Assembly (NCBI RefSeq): GCF_009917525.1 | Contig: NZ_QZDU01000003.1 | Coordinates: forward strand, 203,547 to 267,546 | Direction: 5' to 3' | DNA: 64,000 bases | DNA from: Acutalibacter sp. 1XD8-36 | Lineage (GTDB): Bacteria > Bacillota > Clostridia > Oscillospirales > Acutalibacteraceae | Shown here: positions 50,712 through 59,628 of the stretch, one piece after another | Position numbering within the stretch: the first letter of the stretch is position 1 | Layout of the letters: each line of letters opens with the position of its first letter | Made by a program: the position numbers and the translations under genes | Notes under the pieces: model-generated | What the model saw: the letters and a program-made list of their open reading frames with translations, nothing else | Told to the model about the DNA's origin: nothing | The model's database searches: none

Positions 50712-51353
50712 ATGGAGCATAAGGGCATAATCGTTGAAAACCTGTATAAATCCTTCGGAAAGGAGGCTGTATTGTCGGGAGTGAGCCTGTCGGTGCCGCC
50801 GGGGGAGATAGTTGGGGTAGTGGGAAACAACGGCAGCGGAAAGACGGTGCTGATGAAATGTATCTGCGGCTTCCTGCGCCCGGACAGCGGCAGCGTCACC
50901 GTAAACGGCGCTAGGGTGGGCAGGGACCGGGATTTCCCTGACAGCCTTGGGATTATCATAGAGACCCCGGGCTTTATCCCGGGCATGAGCGGCTACCGCA
51001 ACCTGAGGACCCTTGCGGCCCTGAAGGGGCTTATCGGCAAAAAGGAGATTCTGGCTGTGCTGGACAGGGTGGGGCTGAAAAAGAGCGCGCATAAGGCCGT
51101 GGCAAAATATTCCCTGGGCATGCGCCAGCGCCTTGGGATTGCCCAGGCCATTATGGAGGATCCGGCGGTGCTCATACTTGACGAGCCCTTCAACGGCCTT
51201 GACAAGGCCGCGGTAGAGGACATGCGCGGGCTGCTCACAGGCCTGCGGGACAGGGGGAAGGCAATAATGCTTGCAAGCCACAATGCCCAGGACATCCGGG
51301 AGCTATGCAGCCGGGTGCACGAGATGGATGTGCAGAAGGAGGGTACCGTATGA
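50712..51353 (+). CDS. ABC transporter ATP-binding protein
   Basis: The 213-residue ATPase has Walker A GNNGSGKTVLMK, signature YSLGMRQRLGIAQAI and an intact Walker B LILDEPFNGLD with catalytic Glu, in contrast to the ATPase at 28.3 kb. The switch His is in MLASHNAQD. It is the energy subunit for the two membrane proteins upstream. Confidence 0.93.
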   Translation: MEHKGIIVENLYKSFGKEAVLSGVSLSVPPGEIVGVVGNNGSGKTVLMKCICGFLRPDSGSVTVNGARVGRDRDFPDSLGIIIETPGFIPGMSGYRNLRTLAALKGLIGKKEILAVLDRVGLKKSAHKAVAKYSLGMRQRLGIAQAIMEDPAVLILDEPFNGLDKAAVEDMRGLLTGLRDRGKAIMLASHNAQDIRELCSRVHEMDVQKEGTV

Positions 51354-52828
51354 GATATATAGCCGCCTTAATTGCGGTCCTGGCCCTGCTCTTAGTATCG
51401 GGCCTTAATGCGCTTGCCCTGGAGGGGCAGGAGCCATTGGAGCCCCCGGCGGCTGACGGGAGCCCCCAGCCCTCCAATGAGCCGGAGCCCTCCCCGGCAG
51501 TCACCCCGGAGCCTGAGGCCGCCAAGCTGTTTATAGACAACCGCAACCTCTATGAGAACATGTCAAGGACCTACTCCCAGGGCTATATACCAACAGTGCG
51601 GGACGGCACGGCTACTATAGTCCTTCCCCTCTTATGCCGCGGGGAGTTGCGGGGGGACAGCATAAGGGCAAAGGCCGTTTTCGACCCCGGCGGGCCCTTT
51701 GTGACCAAGAACTACGAGCAGACCGTGGAGCTTAGGGAGCATAAAGTAAACGGCGGCAAACAGAAGGTGCGGGGGTACTGTATATCCCTGCCAATGCAGC
51801 TTGAAAGGGGCCGCATGAACGGCAGCTACCCTGTGACAATCGCCGTAACCGGCACAGAGCCCACAGGCCGGGAGGTGGAGGAGGAGTTCACAGTATATGT
51901 AACCGTCACCGACGGCAGGGACCCAAACGCCACCCCAAAGCCCGAGCCTGCCCCCACCCCGGAGCCGGCGCCGCCGGTGGTGCTGGGCCCGAAGGTACTG
52001 GTGCAGTCCTCTCAGGCGGTCTCCCTGGAGGCGGAGGCCCAGCCGGGGGTGGTGAATGCAGGGGACCGTATCCGCGTAACAATAACCCTTGTAAACACCA
52101 GCCAGTCCCAGGCCATTGAGAACTTGGCGGTCACGGCGGCGTCCCCCGGGGAGGGCTTTTCCGTGCTCAGCCCTTCGGACAGCGCCTATATCGGCACAAT
52201 GCCCGCCGGGGGTACGGCGGACATAATATACGACTACCAGGTTTCACCGGAGACCCCCGCCGGTCAGTACACTATCCCCCTGGCCTACGACTTCGCCTAT
52301 AACAAGGGGGAGACCGGCTCTGGGGCGGGCAGCGCCCGGGTGAATATATCCCAGCCCCTGAAGCTGGAGTTTTCCCTGGGGAGCCTGCCCGCGGAGGCGG
52401 TGGTGTCCGACACTGTCGAGGTGAATGTCCAGGCCATAAACCTCAGCCACGCCAAGGCCTATAATGTAAGGGCCACTTTTGAGGGGGACGGCCTGCTCCC
52501 CTCAGGGACGGCCTTCATCGGCAGCCTGGAGGGCGGTGCTTCAGGGGAAAAGCCCCTGCAGGTCACCATCACAGGCCTCACAAACGGGGAGGCCCCCTAC
52601 GGCCCCACGGAGTGCAAAGTAACCTATATCTATGAGGACGGAAGCGGGCAGGAGCTCACCGAGACCGGCGGCTTCACCATAAACATAAAATCCCCCTTTT
52701 CAGAGGAGGGCCCCAAGGAGGAGGACGCCCCCGGGCAGTTCTGGATAGTGCTGGCCGGGGCGGGAGCGGCTCTGCTGGGGCTTACAGCCCTGCTCCTTAT
52801 ACGTGGGATTAGAGGGCGCAGGGCGTGA
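51350..52828 (+). CDS. Secreted CARDB/NEW3-like surface protein with C-terminal membrane anchor
   Basis: The 492-residue protein starts MRYIAALIAVLALLLVSGLN (signal peptide) and has a Pro/Glu-rich linker. Two or three immunoglobulin-like modules follow (VVNAGDRIRVTITLVNTSQS and VVSDTVEVNVQAINLSHAKA), and a membrane helix lies at about 462-485 before RGIRGRRA. The modules resemble CARDB or NEW3 adhesion-type domains. The ATG overlaps the ATPase stop. It is probably an outer accessory subunit of the exporter. Confidence 0.8.
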   Translation: MRYIAALIAVLALLLVSGLNALALEGQEPLEPPAADGSPQPSNEPEPSPAVTPEPEAAKLFIDNRNLYENMSRTYSQGYIPTVRDGTATIVLPLLCRGELRGDSIRAKAVFDPGGPFVTKNYEQTVELREHKVNGGKQKVRGYCISLPMQLERGRMNGSYPVTIAVTGTEPTGREVEEEFTVYVTVTDGRDPNATPKPEPAPTPEPAPPVVLGPKVLVQSSQAVSLEAEAQPGVVNAGDRIRVTITLVNTSQSQAIENLAVTAASPGEGFSVLSPSDSAYIGTMPAGGTADIIYDYQVSPETPAGQYTIPLAYDFAYNKGETGSGAGSARVNISQPLKLEFSLGSLPAEAVVSDTVEVNVQAINLSHAKAYNVRATFEGDGLLPSGTAFIGSLEGGASGEKPLQVTITGLTNGEAPYGPTECKVTYIYEDGSGQELTETGGFTINIKSPFSEEGPKEEDAPGQFWIVLAGAGAALLGLTALLLIRGIRGRRA

Positions 52829-53571
52829 GGGCCATAGGGAAGCTGCTCCGGCTGAGGAGGCGAAGTGACAAGGTAAAGCTGGCCCTGGGACTGTTCCTGC
52901 TGGGGGCGGTGCTGGGCTGGGATGTGGCCTTCGGAGCCGCCGGCATTTTAATGGAGTCCGGGGAGCCTGTAGAGTACGTGCTTGCCTGGGGCGGGAACGG
53001 GACGTCCCTTGAGGGGAAGCTGCGGGCCGTCAGCCAGCACGAGGGGGTTATATGCGCCAGCCGTCAGCGGGAATATAGCCTTGTAATGGGGGAGAGGCAG
53101 CTTACAGTGATACAGGTGTCGCCGGAGTATCTGAGCGCCTGCTTTGGGCTCAGGGCTTCCGGGGCGGGGAGAGAGTTCTTTCTGGGCAGCAGGTCGTACG
53201 CCTCCTTCTGCGGGGCGGGGGAGGAGTCTCCGGCGCGGCTGAAATGCCTTATGGGCGAGGAGGGGGTGAGCGGGACCTTCACCCTCTGCGGCAACCTGCC
53301 GGTGACGGCGGCAATGGCGAAGGGCTCCTCGGCGGAGCTGGGGGACTCACAAACCCTGCGGGTAATGCTGGAGAGCGGCGGCATAGAGGGCCGGAACGGG
53401 GACTGGCTTATGGAGCTGGGGTTCTCCATAGAAAATCAAGAGCTGTTGACAGAGGCCGCCCACCGGCTGGAGCTCCTGCAGGCAAGGCTTAGCTACGGGG
53501 GGCTTGCCTGCCTGCTGGCCCTGGCCCTGGGGGTGCAGCTATTCGCCGCCGGGCGCAGAGAGTCGGGGTAA
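52825..53571 (+). CDS. Membrane-anchored protein closing the ABC operon
   Basis: The GTG start overlaps the previous stop (GTGA). The 248 residues have one hydrophobic segment at about 19-40 and another at 225-243, with an extracytoplasmic middle. This two-helix layout recalls a reduced MacB/FtsX periplasmic core, but I see no defining motif. Its place at the end of a coupled operon suggests it belongs to the exporter. Confidence 0.7.
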   Translation: MRAIGKLLRLRRRSDKVKLALGLFLLGAVLGWDVAFGAAGILMESGEPVEYVLAWGGNGTSLEGKLRAVSQHEGVICASRQREYSLVMGERQLTVIQVSPEYLSACFGLRASGAGREFFLGSRSYASFCGAGEESPARLKCLMGEEGVSGTFTLCGNLPVTAAMAKGSSAELGDSQTLRVMLESGGIEGRNGDWLMELGFSIENQELLTEAAHRLELLQARLSYGGLACLLALALGVQLFAAGRRESG

Positions 53572-53579
53572 AACCGGTA

Positions 53580-53609
53580 TTGCTTTCCACTGGAAAAATA
53601 TGCTATAAT
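53580..53609 (+). promoter_or_regulatory. Promoter of the deacetylase gene
   Basis: TTGCTT (53580-53585), 18 bases, TATAAT (53604-53609). Confidence 0.65.
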
Positions 53610-53672
53610 CTAAATATATTTAATATTATGAGGCTGACTATAGAGCCAAGCTTCACCAGAGGAGAGTAAACC

Positions 53673-55415
53673 ATGAAACGAATCATATCGCTATTCCTTG
53701 CGGCGCTCATGCTCATATGCGTGCCCGCCATGGCCCCCGCAGCTAAAGGGGCCGGGAAGAAGCTGATAGCCATAACCTATGACGACGGCCCGGGGCCGTA
53801 CACCGGCAGCCTGCTGGACGGCCTGAAGGCCCGGGGGGTGAAGGCCACCTTCTTTATGCTGGGAAACCGTGTGGGGGGATATGGCTCCACCCTGGCCCGG
53901 ATGTACCGGGAGGGCCACCAGCTTGCAAACCACAGCTACGACCACAGCGACCTCTCAAGGCTTACGGAAAGCGGCGTCCGCTCACAGGTGCAGGCCACAA
54001 ACCGGCTCCTGGACAGGACCTGCGGGGCGGGGACGGACTATATGGTGCGGGCCCCCTACGGCAGCGTGAACTCCGCCGTGTCCCGGGGGGCGGGGGCCCC
54101 GCTGGTGTTCTGGTCGGTGGACCCACAGGACTGGCTCTACCGCAACGCCGCAGCTGTAAAGAACAATATTATACGCAGCGCCCATGACGGCGCCATAATC
54201 CTTGTCCACGACATACACTCCACCTCAATACCCGGCTCCCTTGCCGCTATAGACTACCTGAAGGGCCAGGGCTACGAGTTCGTCACCGTCCGTGAGCTGT
54301 TCCGGCGCAGGGGGAAGGCCATGAGCAGCGGCGTGCAGTACAGCAGCTGCCCCTCTACCGGCAGCGACGCGGGCCCGGTGCAGGCCCCTGTCATCACCGG
54401 TGAGACTGAAAACGGAAGGCTCCGGGTGACGATAAAGGCCCAGCCGGGAGCGGCTATATACTACACCACCGGCACAGAGGACCTGAACCAGGGCAGCGCC
54501 CGGTACAACGGCCCGTTTTTAACCGACTACCCCTGCAAAGTGCGGGCTGTGGCAGCATTTAATATGAACGGAAGCAAAAGCGGGGAGGCCGGGGAGGCCT
54601 TCACCATGCCAAGGGCTGAGAGTCCCCGGCTCAGCGTCAGCGATGGAGTGCTCGCCATAGAATGTGATACCCCGGGGGCAGAGGTCTACTATAGGCTGGG
54701 CACTGATGAAACAGGCTGGCAGCTTTACACGGGCCCCATGTCCATAGAGCCCGGAACAGAGATAGCCGCCTACTCCTCCTGCGGAGGGTATCTTGACAGC
54801 GGGCAGGCCAAGGCCTCCTTTTCGGAAAGGGGCATATTCTTCCTGGACGTGTCCCCGGGCCAGTGGTACTATGAGGCTATGGACCGGGCCGCCTATGCCG
54901 GCTATATAGTGGGCGGCGGGGACGGCATGTTCACCCCGGGCAGGAACATCACAAGGGCCGAGCTTGTGACGCTGCTCTATAGGTATTCTGGGGAGGAGGC
55001 CGGGGACACAGAGATACCGGCGGCCCCCTTCGGGGACGTGCCCCCGGACAAATACTACGCCGCCCCCATAGCCTGGGCCTATGAAAGGGGGCTTATAAGC
55101 GGCTGCGGGGACGGGCTGTTCCACCCCGGGCAGGGGATTTCCCGCCAGGAGACCGCGGTCATATTCTATAACTTCCTAAAATACAGGCAGCTCGCCCCGC
55201 AAAGCCCCGGCACAGGGGTACAGGGCTATGATGACCGGGACAGGATAGCCTCCTGGGCAAGGGAGGCCGTGGACTGCATGTCCGTTACCGGGCTCCTTAT
55301 GGGCAACGGCAAAAATGAGTTCCAGCCCGCCGGGAACACCACCCGGGCCCAGGCCGCGGCGGTGCTCATAAGGCTTGAGGACTACATAGGGGCCATTGAC
55401 AACCAGGTGATTTAA
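53673..55415 (+). CDS. SLH-anchored polysaccharide deacetylase
   Basis: This secreted, wall-bound 580-residue protein starts with a signal peptide (MKRIISLFLAALMLICVP). The NodB domain at about 30-215 has the metal motif ITYDDGPGPYT, NHSYDHSDLS and the later DWLYRN and LVHDIHSTS segments, so it is likely active on chitin-like or peptidoglycan GlcNAc. A chitobiase-C-like module follows (GAAIYYTTGTEDLNQG). Three SLH repeats end it (YIVGGGDGMFTPGRNITRAE and two more), anchoring it to secondary wall polymer. Confidence 0.94.
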   Translation: MKRIISLFLAALMLICVPAMAPAAKGAGKKLIAITYDDGPGPYTGSLLDGLKARGVKATFFMLGNRVGGYGSTLARMYREGHQLANHSYDHSDLSRLTESGVRSQVQATNRLLDRTCGAGTDYMVRAPYGSVNSAVSRGAGAPLVFWSVDPQDWLYRNAAAVKNNIIRSAHDGAIILVHDIHSTSIPGSLAAIDYLKGQGYEFVTVRELFRRRGKAMSSGVQYSSCPSTGSDAGPVQAPVITGETENGRLRVTIKAQPGAAIYYTTGTEDLNQGSARYNGPFLTDYPCKVRAVAAFNMNGSKSGEAGEAFTMPRAESPRLSVSDGVLAIECDTPGAEVYYRLGTDETGWQLYTGPMSIEPGTEIAAYSSCGGYLDSGQAKASFSERGIFFLDVSPGQWYYEAMDRAAYAGYIVGGGDGMFTPGRNITRAELVTLLYRYSGEEAGDTEIPAAPFGDVPPDKYYAAPIAWAYERGLISGCGDGLFHPGQGISRQETAVIFYNFLKYRQLAPQSPGTGVQGYDDRDRIASWAREAVDCMSVTGLLMGNGKNEFQPAGNTTRAQAAAVLIRLEDYIGAIDNQVI

Positions 55416-55465
55416 TAGTATAGTAATAGTATAGTAAACGCACTAATTTCCGGGAGGGAAACACC

Positions 55466-56320
55466 ATGCTGAAAACCCTTGACCCATCCATGCTGGGGCT
55501 GGGCCATCCCATAGAGGAGCTTGCCCTCGCCGCCGCAAAATACGGCTTCCAGGCCATAAGCGCCCCGGCTTCGGTGCTGGAGGACAGGGCCGCCGGGCGG
55601 GAGGCCTCGGCAGTCCTTTTAGACAACGGCCTCTCCTGGGGCCTAATGCCCATGCCAGCCGACTTCTACCATTGGGAGCTGGGGGACAGCGCATTTAAGG
55701 GGGCCCTTGAGACTCTGCGCCGCTGGGCGGACGCCGCCAGGGTGCTGGGGATTACCCACGCGTATAACCATGTCTGGCCCTGCAGCAGCCGGGGGTTTGA
55801 CGAGAATTTCGCCTGGACCGTTGAGAGAATCAGGGCGGTAAACGGCATACTTAAAGAAAATGGCGTGGCCTACGGACTGGAGTTCCTGGGTCCCCACGGG
55901 CTCCGGGAGCTTGCAGGGCGCCAGTTCATCCACTCCCTTTCAGGGGCGCTGGCCCTGGCGGACGCCGCCGGGGGAGGGGTGGGCATAGCCTTCGACACCT
56001 TCCACTGGTACTGCTCCCAGAACGGCGCTATGGACGACGTGGCCCTTATGGAGCAGCATATAGACCGGCTGGTGGCCCTGCACATAAACGACGGCGTGCC
56101 GGGGCGGGACTTCAGCGCCCAGCAGGACATGGAACGCCGGCTGCCCGGCGAGACCGGGGTGATAGACGCGGGGACCGTACTGGAGAGGTTTAAAAGGCGC
56201 GGCAGCAGCGCGCTGTACATGGCTGAGCCCTTCGAGCCCTGGCGCACAAGGCTGCGGGCAATGACAGCGGAGGAGGCCGTCTCTGCTGTTTCACGGGCCA
56301 TAGACCGGCTGACAGCCTGA
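55466..56320 (+). CDS. Sugar phosphate isomerase/epimerase-like TIM barrel
   Basis: The 284-residue xylose-isomerase-like barrel has LEFLGPHGLRELAG, VGIAFDTFHWYCSQNG and LVALHINDGVPGRDF segments with metal ligands in the usual strands. The ligand is unknown. It differs from the copy at 25.3 kb and stands alone between a deacetylase and a convergent regulator pair. Confidence 0.88.
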   Translation: MLKTLDPSMLGLGHPIEELALAAAKYGFQAISAPASVLEDRAAGREASAVLLDNGLSWGLMPMPADFYHWELGDSAFKGALETLRRWADAARVLGITHAYNHVWPCSSRGFDENFAWTVERIRAVNGILKENGVAYGLEFLGPHGLRELAGRQFIHSLSGALALADAAGGGVGIAFDTFHWYCSQNGAMDDVALMEQHIDRLVALHINDGVPGRDFSAQQDMERRLPGETGVIDAGTVLERFKRRGSSALYMAEPFEPWRTRLRAMTAEEAVSAVSRAIDRLTA

Positions 56321-56326
56321 TATACC

Positions 56327-56369
56327 CAGAAACAAAGCAAGGCCCAGCCCGGGCCTTGCTTTGTTTCTG
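56327..56369. terminator. Bidirectional terminator
   Basis: Nineteen-base arms (56327-56345 and 56351-56369) pair perfectly; the T-rich outer half serves the plus-strand gene and the A-rich half the converging minus operon. Confidence 0.85.
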
Positions 56370-56372
56370 AAA

Positions 56373-56648
56373 TCAGCCGGGTATGCCAAAGGTGCGCAGG
56401 GAGGGGCGCTCCAGCACCAAATCCCCAAGGCAGTCCTTGGAGAATACATTTTCCTCAAAGAAGAAAAAGCACCGCGGAGCCCTACCGGACAGGTCCGGCA
56501 CAAGGTATACCAGCCGGTTTACCACCCTGGAGTCATCCTCATGTATGTCGCTGTTTGAAAGGGGGAAGTCAAACATGCGCCAGGGCGGGAGGGGCTCGCT
56601 GCCGCCCAGCCAGGTCAGGTAGGCCCTGTAAAGCTCAAGCTCAGACAT
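56373..56648 (-). CDS. 91-residue protein of unknown function
   Basis: I do not recognise this protein (MSELELYRAYLTWLGGSEPL and later CFFFFEENVFSKDCLGDLVL). It is acidic, soluble, with no membrane segment. The ATG overlaps the stop of the XRE gene (TAATG), so it depends on that gene for translation and could be its partner, for example a co-regulator or cognate toxin-like protein; this is inference. Confidence 0.68.
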   Translation of the reverse strand: MSELELYRAYLTWLGGSEPLPPWRMFDFPLSNSDIHEDDSRVVNRLVYLVPDLSGRAPRCFFFFEENVFSKDCLGDLVLERPSLRTFGIPG

Positions 56649-56914
56649 TATCCTGCCTCCTTCGGCTCTAATTCATTTATGAAATCCCCAAAGCCCCTGA
56701 TGACGCGGACAGCCTCGCTGGGTGGAAGCTGGTAGAGCAGGAAGGCAAAGGATACAGCGGAGGGCCCGGCCTCACCCCGCTCAAGGCCGGAATAGGAGCG
56801 CGGGGTCATGCGCATTGCAGAGGCCATCTGCTCCTGGGTGAAGCCAAGCTCCCGGCGGGCGGTGAGCAGCACGTTCCTCAGATAGAGCTTTAGTTCTGAC
56901 TGGTATTTTCTCAT
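56648..56914 (-). CDS. XRE-family regulator
   Basis: The 88-residue helix-turn-helix protein reads MRKYQSELKLYLRNVLLTAR, then GFTQEQMASAMRMTPRSYSG and LERGEAGPSA. ATG 56914 follows GGAGG; the longer frame upstream has no ribosome site. It leads a two-gene minus-strand operon with the unknown 91-residue protein. Confidence 0.88.
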   Translation of the reverse strand: MRKYQSELKLYLRNVLLTARRELGFTQEQMASAMRMTPRSYSGLERGEAGPSAVSFAFLLYQLPPSEAVRVIRGFGDFINELEPKEAG

Positions 56915-57037
56915 TGGAAAAACCTCCTTCCAAAATATATAGGCCAATTTTACCAATAAAGGAAAGGGTCTTCCAGGAGGCGCGCCTCAGAAATTACAGG
57001 TTTCGCCAAAATTCTACAGCTTTCGCGGGACTCCCCC

Positions 57038-57097
57038 TTACAAAAACTTTACATGCCCCGGGTAACAGATTTTACCTCCCTCTGTTATCCTTATTAT
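57038..57097 (+). promoter_or_regulatory. Candidate Pho box and promoter of the phosphate transporter
   Basis: TTACA repeats occur at 57038-57042 and 57049-57053, 11 bases apart, with TAACA (57063-57067) and TTACC (57072-57076) continuing the series near one-turn spacing. TATTAT (57092-57097) is a possible -10 with no good -35, as expected for a PhoB/PhoP-activated promoter. The regulator encoded two genes on is the likely binder. Confidence 0.6.
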
Positions 57098-57166
57098 AGC
57101 TGGCAAACGCATTTACTATAGCTGTAAGGGAAGCATATTAAAAGCAGAAGAAGGGGGAGTACAAAA

Positions 57167-58912
57167 ATGGACATATTTCAGGTCTTATCAATGCTGGGGG
57201 GGCTTAGCCTCTTTCTGTTCGGCATGAGCGTAATGGGCCAGGCCCTGGAGCGCCGGGCAGGGGAGGGGCTAAGGGACATTTTAGGGCGGCTCACTACCGG
57301 CAAGCTTGCGGGGCTGCTCACGGGGCTGGGGGTCACGGCGGTGATACAGAGCTCCTCGGCGGCCACGGTGATGGTGGTGGGCTTTGTAAACTCCGGGCTC
57401 ATGACCCTGCGCCAGGCCATACACGTTATCATGGGGGCGAATATCGGCACCACGGTCACCGCCTGGGTGCTGAGCCTTGCGGGGATAGAGAGCGGCAATA
57501 TCTTTGTAAGGCTGCTGAAGCCCTCCTCGTTTACGCCTGTGCTTGCGGTGATAGGGGTAATATTCTACATGTTCTGCAAGTCCTCAAAAAAGCGGGACAC
57601 CGGGGCGGTGCTCCTGGGCTTTGCCACCCTTATGACCGGCATGGAGACTATGTCCGGGGCGGTGTCCGGCCTTGGGGAGGTCCCGGCCTTTAGGGAGCTG
57701 TTTCTTCTGTTTCAAAACCCACTTTTGGGTATGCTGGCAGGAGCCCTGCTCACAGCCGTGATACAGTCCAGCTCCGCCTCGGTGGGCATTTTACAGGCCC
57801 TTGCAGCCACGGGCCAGGTGACCTACGGCGCGGCGGTGCCGATTATAATGGGCCAGAATATCGGCACCTGCGTCACGGCCCTGCTCTCCGCTGTGGGGGC
57901 CGGGAAGAATGCCAGGCGCGCCGCCCTTGTGCACCTGTCGTTCAATGTTATCGGGGCCGTGAGCTGGCTGTCGGTGTTCTGGATTATTAAGCTCCTCATG
58001 CCCCCGGCTGTACTGGGGGAGCCCGCCTCCCTTCTGGGGATAGCCGTCTGCCACTCGGTCTTCAACCTCCTCTGTACACTCCTGCTGCTGCCCATGACAG
58101 GCTGGCTTGAGAGGCTTGTGTGCCGCCTGATTCGGGACGGCGAGGAGGCAAAGCCCCAGCCGGAGCTTGACGAGAGGCTTTTCGCCACCCCCTCCATAGC
58201 CCTTGAGAGCTGCCGGAATCTTGCCGGAGAGCTGGCCCGGAACGCTGCCGGGGCCCTGCGGGAGGGTCTGGCCTCAATGTACGGCTGCACCCCGGCTTTG
58301 GAAAAATCCGTGCTGGAGCGGGAAGCCCTCACCGACCGCTATGAGGACATGCTCGGCACCTACCTTGTGCGCCTGAGCGCCCGCAGGGTCAGCGCCGGGG
58401 ACAGCGCCCAGGCCGCCAAGCTCCTCAAGGCCATAGGGGATTTTGAGCGCATAGCCGACCATGGTGTAAACCTTTTGGAGTCCGCTATGGAGCTTCGGGA
58501 CAAGGGGCTCTCCCTGTCCCCTGCCGCCCGGAATGAGTACGACGTGATAGCGTCGGCTGTGGAGGAGATTTTAGGGGACGCGCTTAAAGCCTTCTTAGAG
58601 GACGACCTGGAGGCCGCGGGCAGGGTGGAGCCCCTGGAGCAGGTGATAGACGGCCTGAAGGAGCAGCTGCGCACAAACCATATCCTGCGCCTGCAGGGGG
58701 GCGAGTGCTCCATCGAGGGGGGCTTTGTCTGGTCGGATATTCTCACGAATATAGAGCGGGTCTCGGACCACTGCTCAAATATCGCCGGCTGTGTAATAGA
58801 TATCGCCCAGAACAATATGAACATCCACGCTTCCCTGAGGGACGCCCGCAATGAGGGCGGGAGCTTTAAGAGCCAGTTTATAGGGTATAAGGAGAAATAT
58901 TCACTACAGTAA
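57167..58912 (+). CDS. Na/Pi cotransporter family protein with PhoU-like domain
   Basis: This is a predicted sodium-phosphate symporter of the NptA/YjbB type, 581 residues. The membrane part has the twin repeated motifs GVTAVIQSSSAATVMVVGF and LLTAVIQSSSASVGILQALA, each with the QSSS signature. A C-terminal cytoplasmic region from about residue 340 has two PhoU-like helical bundles. It could import phosphate or report phosphate to the two-component system that follows 26 bases later. Confidence 0.93.
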   Translation: MDIFQVLSMLGGLSLFLFGMSVMGQALERRAGEGLRDILGRLTTGKLAGLLTGLGVTAVIQSSSAATVMVVGFVNSGLMTLRQAIHVIMGANIGTTVTAWVLSLAGIESGNIFVRLLKPSSFTPVLAVIGVIFYMFCKSSKKRDTGAVLLGFATLMTGMETMSGAVSGLGEVPAFRELFLLFQNPLLGMLAGALLTAVIQSSSASVGILQALAATGQVTYGAAVPIIMGQNIGTCVTALLSAVGAGKNARRAALVHLSFNVIGAVSWLSVFWIIKLLMPPAVLGEPASLLGIAVCHSVFNLLCTLLLLPMTGWLERLVCRLIRDGEEAKPQPELDERLFATPSIALESCRNLAGELARNAAGALREGLASMYGCTPALEKSVLEREALTDRYEDMLGTYLVRLSARRVSAGDSAQAAKLLKAIGDFERIADHGVNLLESAMELRDKGLSLSPAARNEYDVIASAVEEILGDALKAFLEDDLEAAGRVEPLEQVIDGLKEQLRTNHILRLQGGECSIEGGFVWSDILTNIERVSDHCSNIAGCVIDIAQNNMNIHASLRDARNEGGSFKSQFIGYKEKYSLQ

Positions 58913-58938
58913 TTGAAATATGACAAGGAGGGCGCAAA

Positions 58939-59628
58939 GTGATATACTGCGTTGAGGACGACAACAGCATACGGGACTTAATGCTCTATACCCTCTCGGC
59001 CTCAGGCTTTGAGGCCCGGGGCTTTCCGGACAGCCGCCGGTTCTGGCAGGCTTTGGAGGAAGAGAGGCCAAAGCTTATACTCCTTGACATCATGCTCCCC
59101 GGGGAGGACGGCATTGAGATACTGAAAAAGCTCCGGGGGAGGGAGGAGACCGGAGATATCCCTGTAATCATGGCAACGGCAAAGGGCGCCGAGTACGACA
59201 GGGTGATAGGCCTGGACCTTGGGGCCGACGACTACCTCTCAAAGCCCTTCGGCATGATGGAGCTGGTGGCCCGGGTGCGGGCGGTGCTAAGGCGCTCAAA
59301 GCCCCGGGAGGAGCCCGCCGGAGATATTGGGGGCGTACTCCGGGCCGGTGGGCTGGAGCTTGATAAAAATGCCTGCGTTGCCCGGGCCGGGGGCAGGCGG
59401 GTGGAGCTCACCAGGAAGGAGTACCGGCTGCTGGAGACCTTCATGGAGAACCCGGGCCGGGCCTTCACCAGGGACAGGCTGCTGGAAATCGTATGGGGCC
59501 TGGACTACGCAGGGGAGACCAGGACCGTGGACGTGCATATCGGCACCCTGCGCACGAAGCTTGGCCCCTGGGGGGAGAGTATCAGGACGGTGCGGGGAGT
59601 GGGCTACCGGATGGAGGTGGACATATGA
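58939..59628 (+). CDS. OmpR-family response regulator, PhoB/PhoP-like
   Basis: The GTG start follows AAGGAGGG. The receiver has ED-D near the start (VEDDNSIRDLM), Asp50 (LLDIMLPGEDG) and Lys in LSKPFGM; the winged helix ends YAGETRTVDVHIGTLRTKLG. Length is 229 residues. Its place between a phosphate transporter and a PhoR-like kinase suggests control of phosphate genes. Confidence 0.92.
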   Translation: MIYCVEDDNSIRDLMLYTLSASGFEARGFPDSRRFWQALEEERPKLILLDIMLPGEDGIEILKKLRGREETGDIPVIMATAKGAEYDRVIGLDLGADDYLSKPFGMMELVARVRAVLRRSKPREEPAGDIGGVLRAGGLELDKNACVARAGGRRVELTRKEYRLLETFMENPGRAFTRDRLLEIVWGLDYAGETRTVDVHIGTLRTKLGPWGESIRTVRGVGYRMEVDI

